Both the position numbers and the translations under genes were made by a program. The notes under the pieces were generated by a model. It was not told where the DNA came from and did not search any database. It saw only the letters and a list, made by a program, of their open reading frames with translations. This document shows positions 9,961 through 19,779 of a stretch of 26,868 bases of DNA, piece after piece. The DNA lies in contig MNCI01036636.1 of assembly GCA_015680685.1 (NCBI GenBank), positions 325,299 through 352,166 of the forward strand. The letters are read 5' to 3'. Every line of letters begins with the position of its first letter. The first letter of the stretch is position 1. This stretch comes from Gnetum montanum. Lineage: Eukaryota > Streptophyta > Gnetopsida > Gnetales > Gnetaceae.

Positions 9961-10384
9961 ACACTTAAGCTAAATAGGTGCCTCAGTATGACCACTTTGA
10001 GCACTTGCGTTACGTGTGGTGATCCCAATAACGATTAACGTTTGGTAAGCCACAGTTGCATAGTTTAGGGTGTGTCCGGCAAGTGGGAACGGATGCTGAC
10101 ACTAGTTAATTTAGACTTAGATCCTTAGTTAGAGTTAGCTTAGTTTCTCAACCCTTCCTCTCTGATAGCATACGAGATAACTTGAAAATACCAAAAAAAT
10201 CACATACCTCATACTTGCTTAACCATACACCGTGACACTTACAAGAAAGCCTGGGAAGACAACGAACGATTAACCCCAAGTGTTTCTTGTGGCATTAAGG
10301 CATTTAGTCTGCGGAGTTCAACCGGATCGCACGTGAACGCTCGTATTCGTATGGTTGAGTGTAGGGGTACCTCGCCACTCATCA

Positions 10385-10389
10385 CAAAG
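10385..10389. repeat. Target-site duplication, right copy (CAAAG)
   Basis: Second copy of CAAAG. After it, AAAGGT continues the RT reading frame exactly from the VPK codons before the LTR. The insertion boundaries are therefore precise to the base. Confidence 0.92.
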
Positions 10390-11089
10390 AAAGGTATTAA
10401 ATGATGAGTTTGAATAAACTATAGGCTATTAAATATGATAACATTTAAAGATCATTTTCCATTGTCATTTGTGGATCAAGTATTGAACACCAGATTCAAG
10501 AATAGTTATTATAGCTTCTTGGATGGTTATAGTGGCAATAACTAAAGCCAAATCATGCTAGAAGATCAAGCCAAGATAGCATTCACATTTCTGGGGGACT
10601 TTCTCATATTGTAAGATGTCATTCTATTTGTGTAATGCCCCTATAACATTTCAATGCCTATTCCTTAGTAATTTCCAATAGTAGATTGGGAATGATGTGG
10701 AAGTATTCATGGAAGACTTTTCCACCTATGGAGCCACTAAAGAGATATGTCAAAACAAATCTATGGCTCAATTGGCAAAGAGCCATCTCGTGGTTCAAGA
10801 AGACATTTTATTGGGACATAGAATCACTTAAGAAGGGATTTAGGTAGACTGAAAAAAGATAAGGATCATCCAAGAAATAACACACTAGCTAGAGATAGCT
10901 AAATATGTTTGGTTATTTCTTGTACACATTGGCTACTATCAGCTATTTATAGAGAATTTCTCTAAGATCAAAAAACCATTATTAGAACTTACAAAGAAAT
11001 ATGCACCTTTAATCTAGACTAAGGAATGTGAACAGGCATTCTAACAGTTAAAGGAGAAACTCATAGAAACACCAATCCTATGAATACTA
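10390..11089 (+). pseudogene. Reverse transcriptase, C-terminal part (downstream of LTR insertion)
   Basis: Resumes in frame from VPK: INYRLLNMITFKDHFPLSF, VDQVLNTRF and YYSFLDGYSGN (palm), then MLEDQAKIAF. The catalytic box is FMED (10706-10717) within EVFMEDFSTYG, where relatives have FVDDF or FMDDF; the first Asp is Glu. After frame changes the thumb region reads IIQEITHQLEIAKYVWLFLVHIGYYQLFIENFSKIKKPL near 10870-10990, recognisable from 'VRSFLGHAGFYRRFIKDFSKIAxPL'. Stops and at least two frameshifts make it non-functional. Confidence 0.85.
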
Positions 11090-11480
11090 GACTTGTCTAG
11101 ACCCTTTCACATCATGAAAAATACATCTAATTATGCCTTGGGAGTAGTGCTCATGTAGATGGATGATAAGAAATTCCCATACTACATCCACTACACAAGT
11201 TGAAGCATTTTGGAAGCATAATTAAATTACACCACCATGAAAAAATAATTAATGGAAGTGGTATATGCTTTGGAAAAGTTTAGGCACTATGCAGTTGGCT
11301 ACAAAGTATTGTGCATATAGACCACAATGCAATATGCTTCCTCATGAATAAGCCAATGATGAGTCCTCATGTCATATGGTGGCTTGTGATCTTGCAAGAA
11401 TTCAATCTCATGATGGTAGATCAAAAAGAGATTGAAAATGTGGTCACTTGCCACCTCTCTCACTTAAGATGAAATAATAA
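11090..11480 (+). pseudogene. RNase H domain remnant
   Basis: The typical start 'LPFEIMCDASDYAVGAVL' appears as PFHIMKNTSNYALGVVL; the first catalytic Asp is Asn (AAT, 11120-11122). LNYTTMKK then a stop, then LMEVVYALEKFRHYAVGYK follows. VHIDHNAICFLMNKP keeps the later Asp (GAC, 11320-11322) in another frame. The end reads LQEFNLMMVDQKEIENVVTC, then HLSHL, matching the 'GVENVVADHLSRL' hallmark that closes this domain. It would degrade the RNA of the RNA:DNA hybrid. Inactive by sequence. Confidence 0.85.
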
Positions 11481-12796
11481 AGAGGAGAAGAGCCTACTCT
11501 TTGATTAGTTTCTAGATGAATCCCTCCTTATAGAAGTACTAAATGACCAAATTCCTATAAAACCAACATGGAAGAATGACATATTTACTTATTTTCATAC
11601 CTAGGAGATTCCATAAGATCTTGACTTTACAAAGAAGTAACAATTTCTTCATCAGACCAAATATTTCATGGAAGTCAACAGACATCTTTACAAAGTGTGC
11701 TTCGATGGCCTAATTCATTAGTGTGTTCCTAATGAAGACCAACTACACATTCTCTAGGATGCTCATGAAGGACCTTGTGGAGGCCACTATGTAGGGAGAT
11801 GCATAGCTATAAAAATCCTAATGACAGGATACTATTGGCCTAGTTGTCCAATCATGTGAACATTGTCAATGAAATGGGGGGATGACTGCTCACATGGAAG
11901 GTCCTCAATAGTGGATTCAACCACTAGAACCTTTTAACATATGCGGTGTTAACTTCATGGATTACATGACATCCATGTCCAACTAAAAGGCATATATTAT
12001 TGTAGTAGTTTACTATTGCACAAAATGGGTAGAAGCAACAGTTGTTACTAATTGTAAATCATCCACTACTACTAGATTGCTACAAAAAAATATTGTAAAT
12101 AGGTCTAGGGTGCCACATTCAATAATTTCTGATAATGGAACTTATTTCATAGGTGCCACTTTTAGAAAGCTAATGTAACAGTTGGGGGTTGAACATACAT
12201 TAACAACACCCTACCACCCCCAAACCAATGATCAAGTAGAGGTAACTAACTAGAAGATCACAAAAATACTAACATGAACCATTAGGAAATATAGAAAATA
12301 TTGGAGCAAAAAACTTAATGATGTTCTTTGGGCTTATCATTCAACATGAAAACTTCCTATTGGCTATTCTCCTTATGCGTTGATATATGAAAAACTTCCA
12401 ATGCTCCTGACTTAATCCAAGCTTCGTACACTCTCAACAGGCTATGATCTAAATCTCAACCTAAATCTAGCATATAAAGAAAGATTGATCAACCTAAATG
12501 TACTAGATGAAAACCAATTAGTGGTCCTATCTTTGAATGACATGCATAAGGTATTCAATAAGCAATGTCATGACCTCAAAATAAGGAAAGTGAAATTTCA
12601 ACCAAGAGATAAGGGTTTCTATTGGTACCCCACACAAGTACCCTTGAAGGAAAAATTTTAAACATTATGGAAGGAACCTTATATAATTTATTAAACCTTT
12701 CCCTCTCAGGCCATGTTACTATACAAACCTAAAAGCCCAAATAAAAAGCAGTTGGTCAACATTCAACAAGTAAAACATTACTTCAAACTAAGATAG
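11481..12796 (+). pseudogene. Athila-type integrase remnant with D(59)D(35)E spacing
   Basis: N-terminal zinc-binding region: FLHQTKYFMEVNRHLYKVC (about 11643-11700), CGGHYVGR, ILMTGYYWPSCP, then SCEHCQ after a frame change (about 11850). Core: GVNFMDYM, where the first catalytic Asp is Asn (AAC, 11951-11953); KWVEATVV; SIISDNGTYF with Asp intact (12131-12133); YHPQTNDQVEVTN with Glu intact (12239-12241). The three codons share a frame with 59 and 35 residues between them, the normal gypsy spacing. Then LNDVLWAYHST, PIGYSPYALIYEK, and a GPY/F-like WKEPYIIY at about 12667-12690. It ends with QVKHYFKLR and a stop at 12794-12796. Integrase joins cDNA to the target. One catalytic residue and several Gln codons are lost. 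Confidence 0.9.
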
Positions 12797-12866
12797 GCTG
12801 GTGTAACTATCACCTTAATGAATGGACAACCACATTCTATTTTTTGGATCTCCTCCTTCCAAATTC

Positions 12867-12882
12867 ATCATGGGGGAAATGG
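12867..12882 (+). other. Internal polypurine-tract-like site
   Basis: TCATGGGGGAAATGG, 71 bp beyond the pol stop, closely resembles TCATGGGGGTATGG at 18106-18119, the polypurine tract next to the 3' LTR. It could be a second priming site for plus-strand DNA, as in some retroelements, or the scar of an ancestral element end. From sequence alone it is only a resemblance of about 13 bases. Confidence 0.4.
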
Positions 12883-13536
12883 CCATCCATGCTAATAATA
12901 TATATGGCTTCTTATTTTTTCCACTTTTTTTTTTCACATTTTTTATTTTCACAAGTTATTTATTTTACAAATTTTTGATTTTTAATTTTTAAATTTTTCT
13001 AATTTTCCACCGTCATTAATACCTTTGAACCTTTCTAGATTATTTTATACTTTCTTATATATTTTACTTTGTTTTGTTTTGTTCAAGTATGATATTTCCT
13101 CATTTTTGCTAATAAAATTGCTTTATTTCCATAAGAAACAGTGCTACAATTACTATTTACTAATGATGATTTATGCTTAATGTTGTGATTGTCGATGTCA
13201 GGTTTCTATTTTTGAATTCTAATGTTTGATGACTATGACATGGTTTATTTTGCATGGAATAGGTAGTGAGTCCATGTCATCCATCCATCAAATAAACTCT
13301 ATGATTTTCCGTATTTTGGGAATTTGAGGTCCCTTCCATTAAAGAAACTTTTAATCAATCAATGACCTTGGTAGTTCTGGAATTAGGAAGGATTCAAAGG
13401 TTTGTAGAGGGTGTGACTTCAAGGGGACTCAATACTCTTTGTACTCTTCTACTTGCTTGGGTGCTTCAGTGTTTTTCATAGACCTCTTACCATTCCATTT
13501 CAACCACTAATAGGAAATCAAATAAAGTATTTTCAT

Positions 13537-13602
13537 GGTGTGCTTCCCATTCAAAAATTCAAAAATAAAAAAAAATTAAAAATGGGAATTCAAAGCACAT
13601 CC
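13537..13602. repeat. Imperfect hairpin followed by a direct repeat
   Basis: GGTGTGCTTCCCATT (13537-13551) is mirrored by AATGGGAA-ttcaa-AGCACATCC (13581-13602), giving two paired blocks around an A-rich loop. The right arm with its flank (GAATTCAAAGCACATCCCTTAGACA, from 13585) recurs near 13666 as GAATTCAAAGCACACC plus CCTTAGACA. This looks like local duplication in untranslated element DNA. Confidence 0.6.
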
Positions 13603-14540
13603 CTTAGACACAATAAACAAATAATTCTTTGCATGGTTTGGTTCTAATTTTCTTAAAAATGACAGGAATTCAAAGCACACCCCTTAGACAAATAAATGGG
13701 ACATAAGCATTGGTTATGAAACTAGAAAGACATGCACTCATGCTTAAAGTTCCTCTCTAACTAAGGCCTTGTCTCACTTCCTACTTCTCTCTTTTCTTCT
13801 TTTTATGAAATTATGGTTATTTTGTGGATGCACTCTCATCTCTCATGCAGGTGAACCAATCATAGAGTAATCATGTGAACTCACTGAAAGCCGCTAGTTT
13901 TGGTTTGGACTAAGGATGAATCTTCTCAGGTCATTTTAACCACAAATTCTAGAAGGGACTTCTTATGACCTTAATGTAAAATTTCATTCCACCTTTCCCA
14001 TCATCCATCCATGTCACCATAACTCACCTCATTGTCAAGTTCTAGGTTATGTTCTATATTTTGGTCTGATGTGTTTAAATTCTTGGATAGGTTCTTTTTG
14101 GTTGGTCCTTAACTTTTCATGACTATTAATCAACTATGGGCTCCACCAACTTCTCAGTTGAGTTTATGCAAGCGCAACAAGGGCATGAGCTTACTATGGG
14201 GAGGAACCACTTAGATAGCTCTTAGTTTGGTTAGTTAAGGTTCCTTACCTTAGACATTGCTACACTAGTATCTTTCACATATTCCATTGTGTATTTCACT
14301 CAGTGACCCTTAACCTTTTATCCCATTCATTTGCTAAATTATTTTTCTCCATTTTTTCAAATTTATGAGCTCCAATACATCTTCTCATATTTCGTACTAT
14401 TCTTGATCTTTTGAGCTTTCATTTGACCCTAATGTCATTCAAAAACTCTTTGCATTTTGCAAGTTTGACCAAAGTCAATGGTCATCTATGATGGTCAACT
14501 ACTATGTTGACAAGGCTCGTTGATGCATTTGACCATGTTG

Positions 14541-14600
14541 ATGATGCCTCATTGACTAGGCCTTGTTGATGCAATGTAAAAATCCTATATATATTGCTGC
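14541..14600 (+). promoter_or_regulatory. U3-like promoter block upstream of the third ORF
   Basis: GCCTCATTGACTAGGCC, then GATG and about 20 bp later CTATATATAT, parallels GCCTCATTGACAAGGCC, GATG and CTATAAATATAT in the 3' LTR promoter (18179-18232), with almost the same spacing. Related GTTGA/GATG repeats precede it from 14500. It lies about 470 bp before the first ATG of the downstream ORF. It may serve as, or descend from, a promoter for a separate transcript. Similarity seen; function inferred. Confidence 0.5.
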
Positions 14601-15066
14601 ATACTTAGAAATTTTTGTCATTTGCCTCATTACACATGGGGAGTTTTCACCGTTTTTCAGAGCCCAAAACCTTCTAGAGCCCTTAACTTTTTAACCATTT
14701 GACCAAATCACTCTGTTCTATGATCCTGTAGTTACAGGAGGTAATCTCTTTATCATGGGGGCCACAAACCTTAAGGTTTCCAATGGAATTTTTTTAAAAA
14801 TTTTCTAACTCCTCCAAAGGGTTAATAACCTTAACAATATACCAACATCAATGTTTTTGAGAGTTAACCCTTTCAACAACCATTGGGATGATTTATTAAT
14901 AATATCACATAAATAAAATAATGATTGGAGTAATTAAATCAACCATAATTACAACTTAGCCAAGTGTAACTATCTTAAAGAGATAAATGTATTCCAATTG
15001 CTTCATGTTACATAGCAATTGCTAACCCATGATTTTATTGTGATTACATATGGCACAAAGACCAAA

Positions 15067-17957
15067 ATGCCTACAGGAAGGAGAAAACTCTTAACTAAGG
15101 GAGACATGGCCCAAAGATAGAAGGAGATAACAAGAACAAGCCTAAGAACTACCAGAGGCAACCCATGCAATGGGACCATTTCATGAGAAGCCTAATGTAG
15201 AATCTATTTGACAGATTCTAGAGGAAGAAGTGCCAATAGAGCATCACAGTGAGGGAAAGTACCAAGAGCCATGCCAAGGCTTGATGTGGCTTTAACTCAA
15301 GCCTACCTTGACATCATCAAGTCCTGAGAGATTCAATGCTCAGTTCTTCAAGAAATAAACTTCAAGCCATTTTTGGAGGAAGCTCCAGTGGAAGTGAAAG
15401 CACAATTACAAACCTTTCCCATGTGGCCAATCATTACATCTAGTGGGAAATGGTATATGGAAGAGACATATCTCTTCTGTAACATTAGAAGGCCAAGGTC
15501 CATAGTAAAAATCAAGGACATTTAGGTGTCCTACTCAGCCGAGGCTATCACCTAAGCATTGGGGTTGCCTGATATTAAAACATAGTTGGCTGAGCTATCA
15601 ACAAAAGGTGATCCTAAGGGAAAAAAGAAGTGGACTCAATGGTGTTACAGGGTTGACAATAAGGAGTATGGCATGATCACACCAACAAAGTGCATCTATT
15701 TTAAAAATTGTAGCCTATCCCCTCAATCTAACAATGAGTCCTAGCAAGGTGACCACCTCTTCACTTGAGAATGTGCTACTATAAGCAGGATATTTTTTGT
15801 GAACCTTTCACAAGTAATATATTTAAAAATTAAAAGGTGTTTCAAGGAAAACCCTACCCTTTCTATGTCTCATTCAAAAACTCTGCAAAAGGGCAAGAAT
15901 TATCTACTATGAGAACAACACAATTAGGCACACTCCTTCGGCTTCATGGTCTAAAATCATGAAAGAAAAGATGCCAACTACAACTCAAGAAGAGGAGAAA
16001 CAACCATCTTCACTGCCTACTCAAGAGACAACATCAAAGGCCCACATAGCCATTGATTTCTTACAAAAAATCTGAGAGCAGCTCTTGAATGAGCAAGAGT
16101 AGCATGTAGACCTATTTATGTATCGATCAATGATGAGTCACCTTAATGAAGTGGCTTGAACAATAAACCAGATGGAATGGAATGGGCCAATATTCTTTAC
16201 CCAATAAATGTAGTTGATTGCAAGGTTTGATCCCAATGCTTGAGAGGTGATAGTGTCACCATCACAACACCATTTATTCTTAGAAATATCTAGAAATGCC
16301 ACCTCCTTCTTGGTGCATTTGGAAGATGGTGAAGGGGCCATTGTATTGGTGATGTAGGACCAATGACAACAGACTATAGTTGAGGTAGTTGCTGACCATG
16401 TTTCCAAAGCACTCAATGCACCTACAATGTTTGTACAAGATGTATCTACACTTCAAGATGTGCATACATTTGTAGGCATTGTTAACAGAAAGTTGAATGT
16501 AGCTTAGCATAAAGAATTTCTATATCAAGTGGTGGGGACCAAGCAACTGATTCCAAATATCTTTGATTTTTTGAATAACATCATCGTAACCTAGTTGAAG
16601 CTATTAGAGCAAAGGGAAAATGCATTATTTTGGAGGGGCAACTCAAAATAGCTTAAGCACAAAATCACTTCTTGGTCATAGAGGTTGCTGAATTACATGC
16701 CCATATTTTTGATCCTATGCTCCTCAACTTGACAATAACTAGAGATGAAACTTTACAATAGCTTTAAGAAAGATTCAAGAAGGTGGAGGAGGAAGCAATG
16801 ATGACCATCTTCAGCCAAGTTTTAGCAGAGGAAAAGGCATACTCAATTTAGAAGGACTTGGCTCAAATGTACTAGGAGAACAAAGATCTAACCACACGGA
16901 ATCATTGCCTACATAATGTTGATGTCCAAAAAGAACAAATGCAAGAATTCATTGATCAATAGCAAGAGTAGCTATCTATGGTGAGTATGGAATTAAGGAA
17001 ATTGGCTGTAGAAAACTAGAATCTATCAATGGAAGAAGTTTGTGCCTTGCATCAAAAATCTGCTATTGAGATTGCCACCTAGAAGAAAGAAGATTTGAAT
17101 TTTGAAAAATTTAAAAATAACTATAGAGACTAGGTTGGCCTATAGAAGGAAGTAAACAAAAAGAATATATAGATGGCAAAGGAAAAAAATAAATTATGTT
17201 TTCTAGTAACTCCAATAGGAAAAATAAGTTTTGATAGCCCATCATTAATCGGATTGATTCCTACAACAAAGTGAAGATCTAACTAAAGGAGTTGTAGATA
17301 GAAGAAATGATAAAATACATGGAGTTGGCTAATCGCTGCTATGTGAAGCTAACTATGCTAACTACTGGATGGCTATGGTAAAAGTTAGAAAAAAAAGTGG
17401 CTAGCTCATATTTTCTATACAAGGAAAATTTCAAACACCATAAAGACACCAATAAGAAGCTTGAGATTACAAATGCTAAACTTGAAAGTCTTAGAGCATG
17501 ATTCATGGATTAACGATCAAGTGCTGAGAACCTAGCCAAAAGGATGAATTATTACTAGGAGCTAAAGGATCCACTCAAAGTGTTTGACATAGAATACAAA
17601 TAATTCATTGCCTAGTTTATCAATGTGAAGGAGTTATTTCTAGCAATCCCATTTCCCTGTGATGTGTCCATTCCAATCCACATTGACAAAGTGATGTGGA
17701 TGGTGCATGATCCTAGAAGAAGGAGAAAATGAAAGTATTGTTAGATGCTTTTTTCCTTTCACTAGAAGTTGAAATAGTAGTAGGATAGCCACAATTTCCT
17801 TGATCACTGCATGTGTGTGAAGCTGGTGAAGGTGTCTGAAAATCTTAGGAGCCACCACCACTTAGAATTGTCTGATCTTCTCCACAAAAATTCATGCCAT
17901 CAAGGAACTTGCTATCCAATTTTGAAGAATCATGTCATGGTGTTCAATTTTGTGTTA
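15067..17957 (+). pseudogene. Athila-type third ORF remnant: 'plant transposon protein'-like domain plus coiled coil
   Basis: About 2.9 kb reads as one decayed protein after pol. Candidate start ATG 15067 (MPTGRRKLLTKGDM). At 15355-15590, frame 1 gives LEEAPVEVKAQLQTF, YMEETYLFCNIRRPRSIVK and VSYSAEAIT-stop-ALGLPD. This fits the plant family pattern 'EFYANxx...VxVRGxxIxFxxxxINxxLGLPD' that I recall under the Pfam names ATHILA ORF-1 / putative plant transposon protein. Frame 2 carries 16040-16580 (AIDFLQKI, LFMYRSMMSHLNEVA). Frame 1 returns at 16741-17190 with a long charged coiled-coil-like region (SMELRKLAVEN, FEKFKNNY). The tail to about 17957 includes IPIHIDKVMWMVHDPRRRR. Ten of eleven stops in 16741-17172 are TAG. 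I see no clear membrane segment, so I do not call it Env. Function unknown. Confidence 0.65.
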
Positions 17958-18105
17958 TGAACATCATCATTTTTGTAATGTTTTAATCCGTACACTCCCA
18001 CACTCTATTTTTGTCAAGATATTTTGTTTTGTTTGTGAAAGGTTAGTTAATAATACCATACATTCCTAATTTTGTAAAAGAACTCAAGGATGAGTTTTCA
18101 TTCAG

Positions 18106-18116
18106 TCATGGGGGTA
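18106..18116 (+). other. Polypurine tract of the Athila-type element
   Basis: TCATGGGGGTA lies directly before TGGTGAG, the first bases of the 3' LTR. A G-rich purine run in this position primes plus-strand DNA synthesis in gypsy elements. Its location sets the left LTR border. Confidence 0.72.
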
Positions 18117-19006
18117 TGGTGAGTCATAGTTTCTTGGCTACATTGATGAGGCCTCATCGACATGGCCTCATCAACTAGGCCTCATTGACAAGGCCCTATC
18201 GATGTAGTGTTAATTTTTGGCTATAAATATATGCCTACTAGCCACATTTATGAAAACAAAATTTTAGTAGTAGTGAAGCTCTTGTAGTTTGTTCATTTGA
18301 GAGTTAGAATATTTTTCCTGAGTTCCTGCAACAAGAGTCATTGAGTATAAAAATCTTTATTTGAACATTTTTATACTTGAGCATGATAGAGTGTGTGGCA
18401 ATAAAGACAAGATTTTTGATAAACCTTATAGCATGCTAGATAGATTAATTATTTCATTTATGCATTTAATGTTTTCAATTATTCATTACATTTTTTAGTA
18501 ATTAAGCTAATGAAGTAATTGAGCAAGATAAGCTAGATAGATTAAACACATAAGTACGACTGCTTCAAGCATAACATGTATTCACTTGGTAATCCTAACA
18601 ATGTTAGTGCTTGGTGCACCTAGTAGCATAGTGCTTGGTAACCTAGTAGTGGATATGTGGGTTTAGGACATGTGTAGAAAGTGGGAATGGATGCTTATGT
18701 TATGATTAGTTAGAGACCAGTTAGTTAGTTAATTTAGATTAGTCATTAAATTACTCTCTCTCTCTCTTTTCAAGTACCGAAAAACATAAAGCATAACATG
18801 ATAAAAATAATATGCCTTTATTACTCTTAACCATACCATTATGCTTCAGAAGTATAATCAAAAAGACAATGAATGACCTTAGGAAAAGGTTCACTGCATA
18901 GAAGACTAGTGCACTAGAAACTACAAAGTCCACAGAATTCAACTACATCATGTGTGAATGCTTGTGATTCATATGGTTGGGTGTTAGGGTTCCTCACTGC
19001 TCATTA
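18117..19006 (+). mobile_element. 3' LTR of the Athila-type element, about 890 bp
   Basis: Begins TGGTGAG and ends CTCATTA, a decayed version of the TGATGAG...CTCATCA ends of the solo LTR. TATA box TATAAATA at 18222-18229, AATAAAG at 18400-18406, and a GATAAACCTTATAGCATG stretch that matches the solo LTR. A CT microsatellite lies near 18752-18770. Upstream of the TATA box, GGCCTCATCRAC-type units repeat three or four times (18148-18200). CpG is depleted compared with the solo LTR, consistent with greater age. No matching 5' LTR lies in the window, so its age cannot be read from LTR divergence and no target duplication can be checked. Confidence 0.85.
18148..18229 (+). promoter_or_regulatory. 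3' LTR promoter repeats and TATA box
   Basis: GATGAGGCCTCATC (a perfect 14-bp palindrome at 18145-18158) is followed by GGCCTCATCAAC, GGCCTCATTGAC and GGCCCTATCGATG units, then TATAAATA at 18222. The block sits where the solo LTR carries its GATATC palindrome. A similar GGCCTCATTGAC element recurs at 14541-14600 inside the spacer. Confidence 0.6.
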
Positions 19007-19779
19007 ACTTCTAATGTTTATTTTGCATTTACCTTTGACTAAATTTAAAATGAAAAAAAATTATGCTTAGTATTTCTGATGATTATTTATGAACTTATAT
19101 TATGAAATAAAGAGCCATCAAAATATATATTTTGGATAGCAACAAGTTGTTGAGTTCTAAGTAATAAATTTTATCTTCATAAGTAGTACACTTCTAAGCA
19201 GTGATGCAAGATTATAGAGAGTTTGTAGCCTCCTAGAGTAATTGGTCTATGTAGTGTTGGTACCTTTTCGTAGTTATGTGTACATTAATTGGAATAAAGT
19301 ATATCTAATAAGGAATTTGAATGCATATTGATTCATATTAATTGCAACTACAACTAGCAATAGGGAATTGAAACCTTATGGATTCACATTAATTGGAACT
19401 ACTTTCAATGATAAGACCTTATTAATTAATCACACTAATTTAAATAAATTAACTAAATTTTAACAAAATCATGATGCTATCACAAAGATTATTTAGAGAG
19501 CTTCTAATATAATATGTTTGAAGCAAAATTCATGATCAGATCAACCATTAATTGCAAGTAAAATATATTTTAATGAGAAAATATGATGTAGAGTTTATGA
19601 AACCCAATTTTCCAAGGATTTTAAGCATGAAGGAATCAATTGCTTATGAATCCAACATAGAGAGACATGGATTTATCGTTAGAAATCTCCAAAAACTTAA
19701 AAGAGCTTTAGATTTACAACATGCAACTAAAGATTTCTTCTTAATGGCCCATGCATGCAACATGCAAACTTGAAATTGA
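19007..19779. other. AT-rich flank, no recognisable gene
   Basis: Very AT-rich DNA downstream of the LTR. A 73-codon open stretch at 19552-19773 contains a run such as ERHGFIVRNLQKLKRALDL, but it has no family resemblance or gene context. Confidence 0.55.

Larger units (their letters stand above)
9362..10384 (+). mobile_element. Solo LTR of a Ty3/gypsy element, 1023 bp, inserted in the RT gene
   Basis: Starts TGATGAG and ends CTCATCA, a perfect 7-bp terminal inverted repeat including TG...CA, and is flanked by CAAAG on both sides. A TATA box (9428-9435) and an AATAAAG signal (9602-9608) lie 174 bp apart. The 3' LTR at 18117-19006 shows the same order and nearly the same spacing (178 bp), and shared stretches such as GAGTTAGAAT and AATAAAG...GATAAACCTT...GCATG make the two homologous. 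CpG dinucleotides are far commoner here than in the host element, suggesting a younger insertion. Solo LTRs arise by recombination between the two LTRs of a full element. The orientation is that of the interrupted element. Confidence 0.93.
12797..15066 (+). other. Long non-coding spacer between pol and the third ORF
   Basis: About 2.3 kb with no recognisable coding sequence. A strongly T- and A-rich part lies at 12900-13130. Pyrimidine-rich and CATCCATCC-type sequence occurs near 13280-13300 and 14000-14020. A 64-codon open stretch at 13453-13647 runs through the hairpin described separately and has no family resemblance. A large spacer between integrase and a downstream ORF is usual for Athila-like elements. 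A polypurine-like site, a hairpin and a U3-like promoter block within it are listed as separate features. Confidence 0.7.

Noticed and set aside
16741-17172. Alternative genetic code with TAG read as Gln
   Set aside because: The stop bias tempts this reading, but frameshifts, TAA and TGA stops elsewhere and lost catalytic residues all point to decayed copies. Land plants use the standard nuclear code.
15067-17957. Calling the third ORF a retroviral envelope
   Set aside because: I see no signal peptide, membrane anchor or cleavage site in the readable parts; position alone does not make it Env.
19552-19773. 73-codon plus-strand open stretch as a small gene
   Set aside because: No family resemblance, non-ATG context unclear, and it lies in ordinary AT-rich intergenic DNA.
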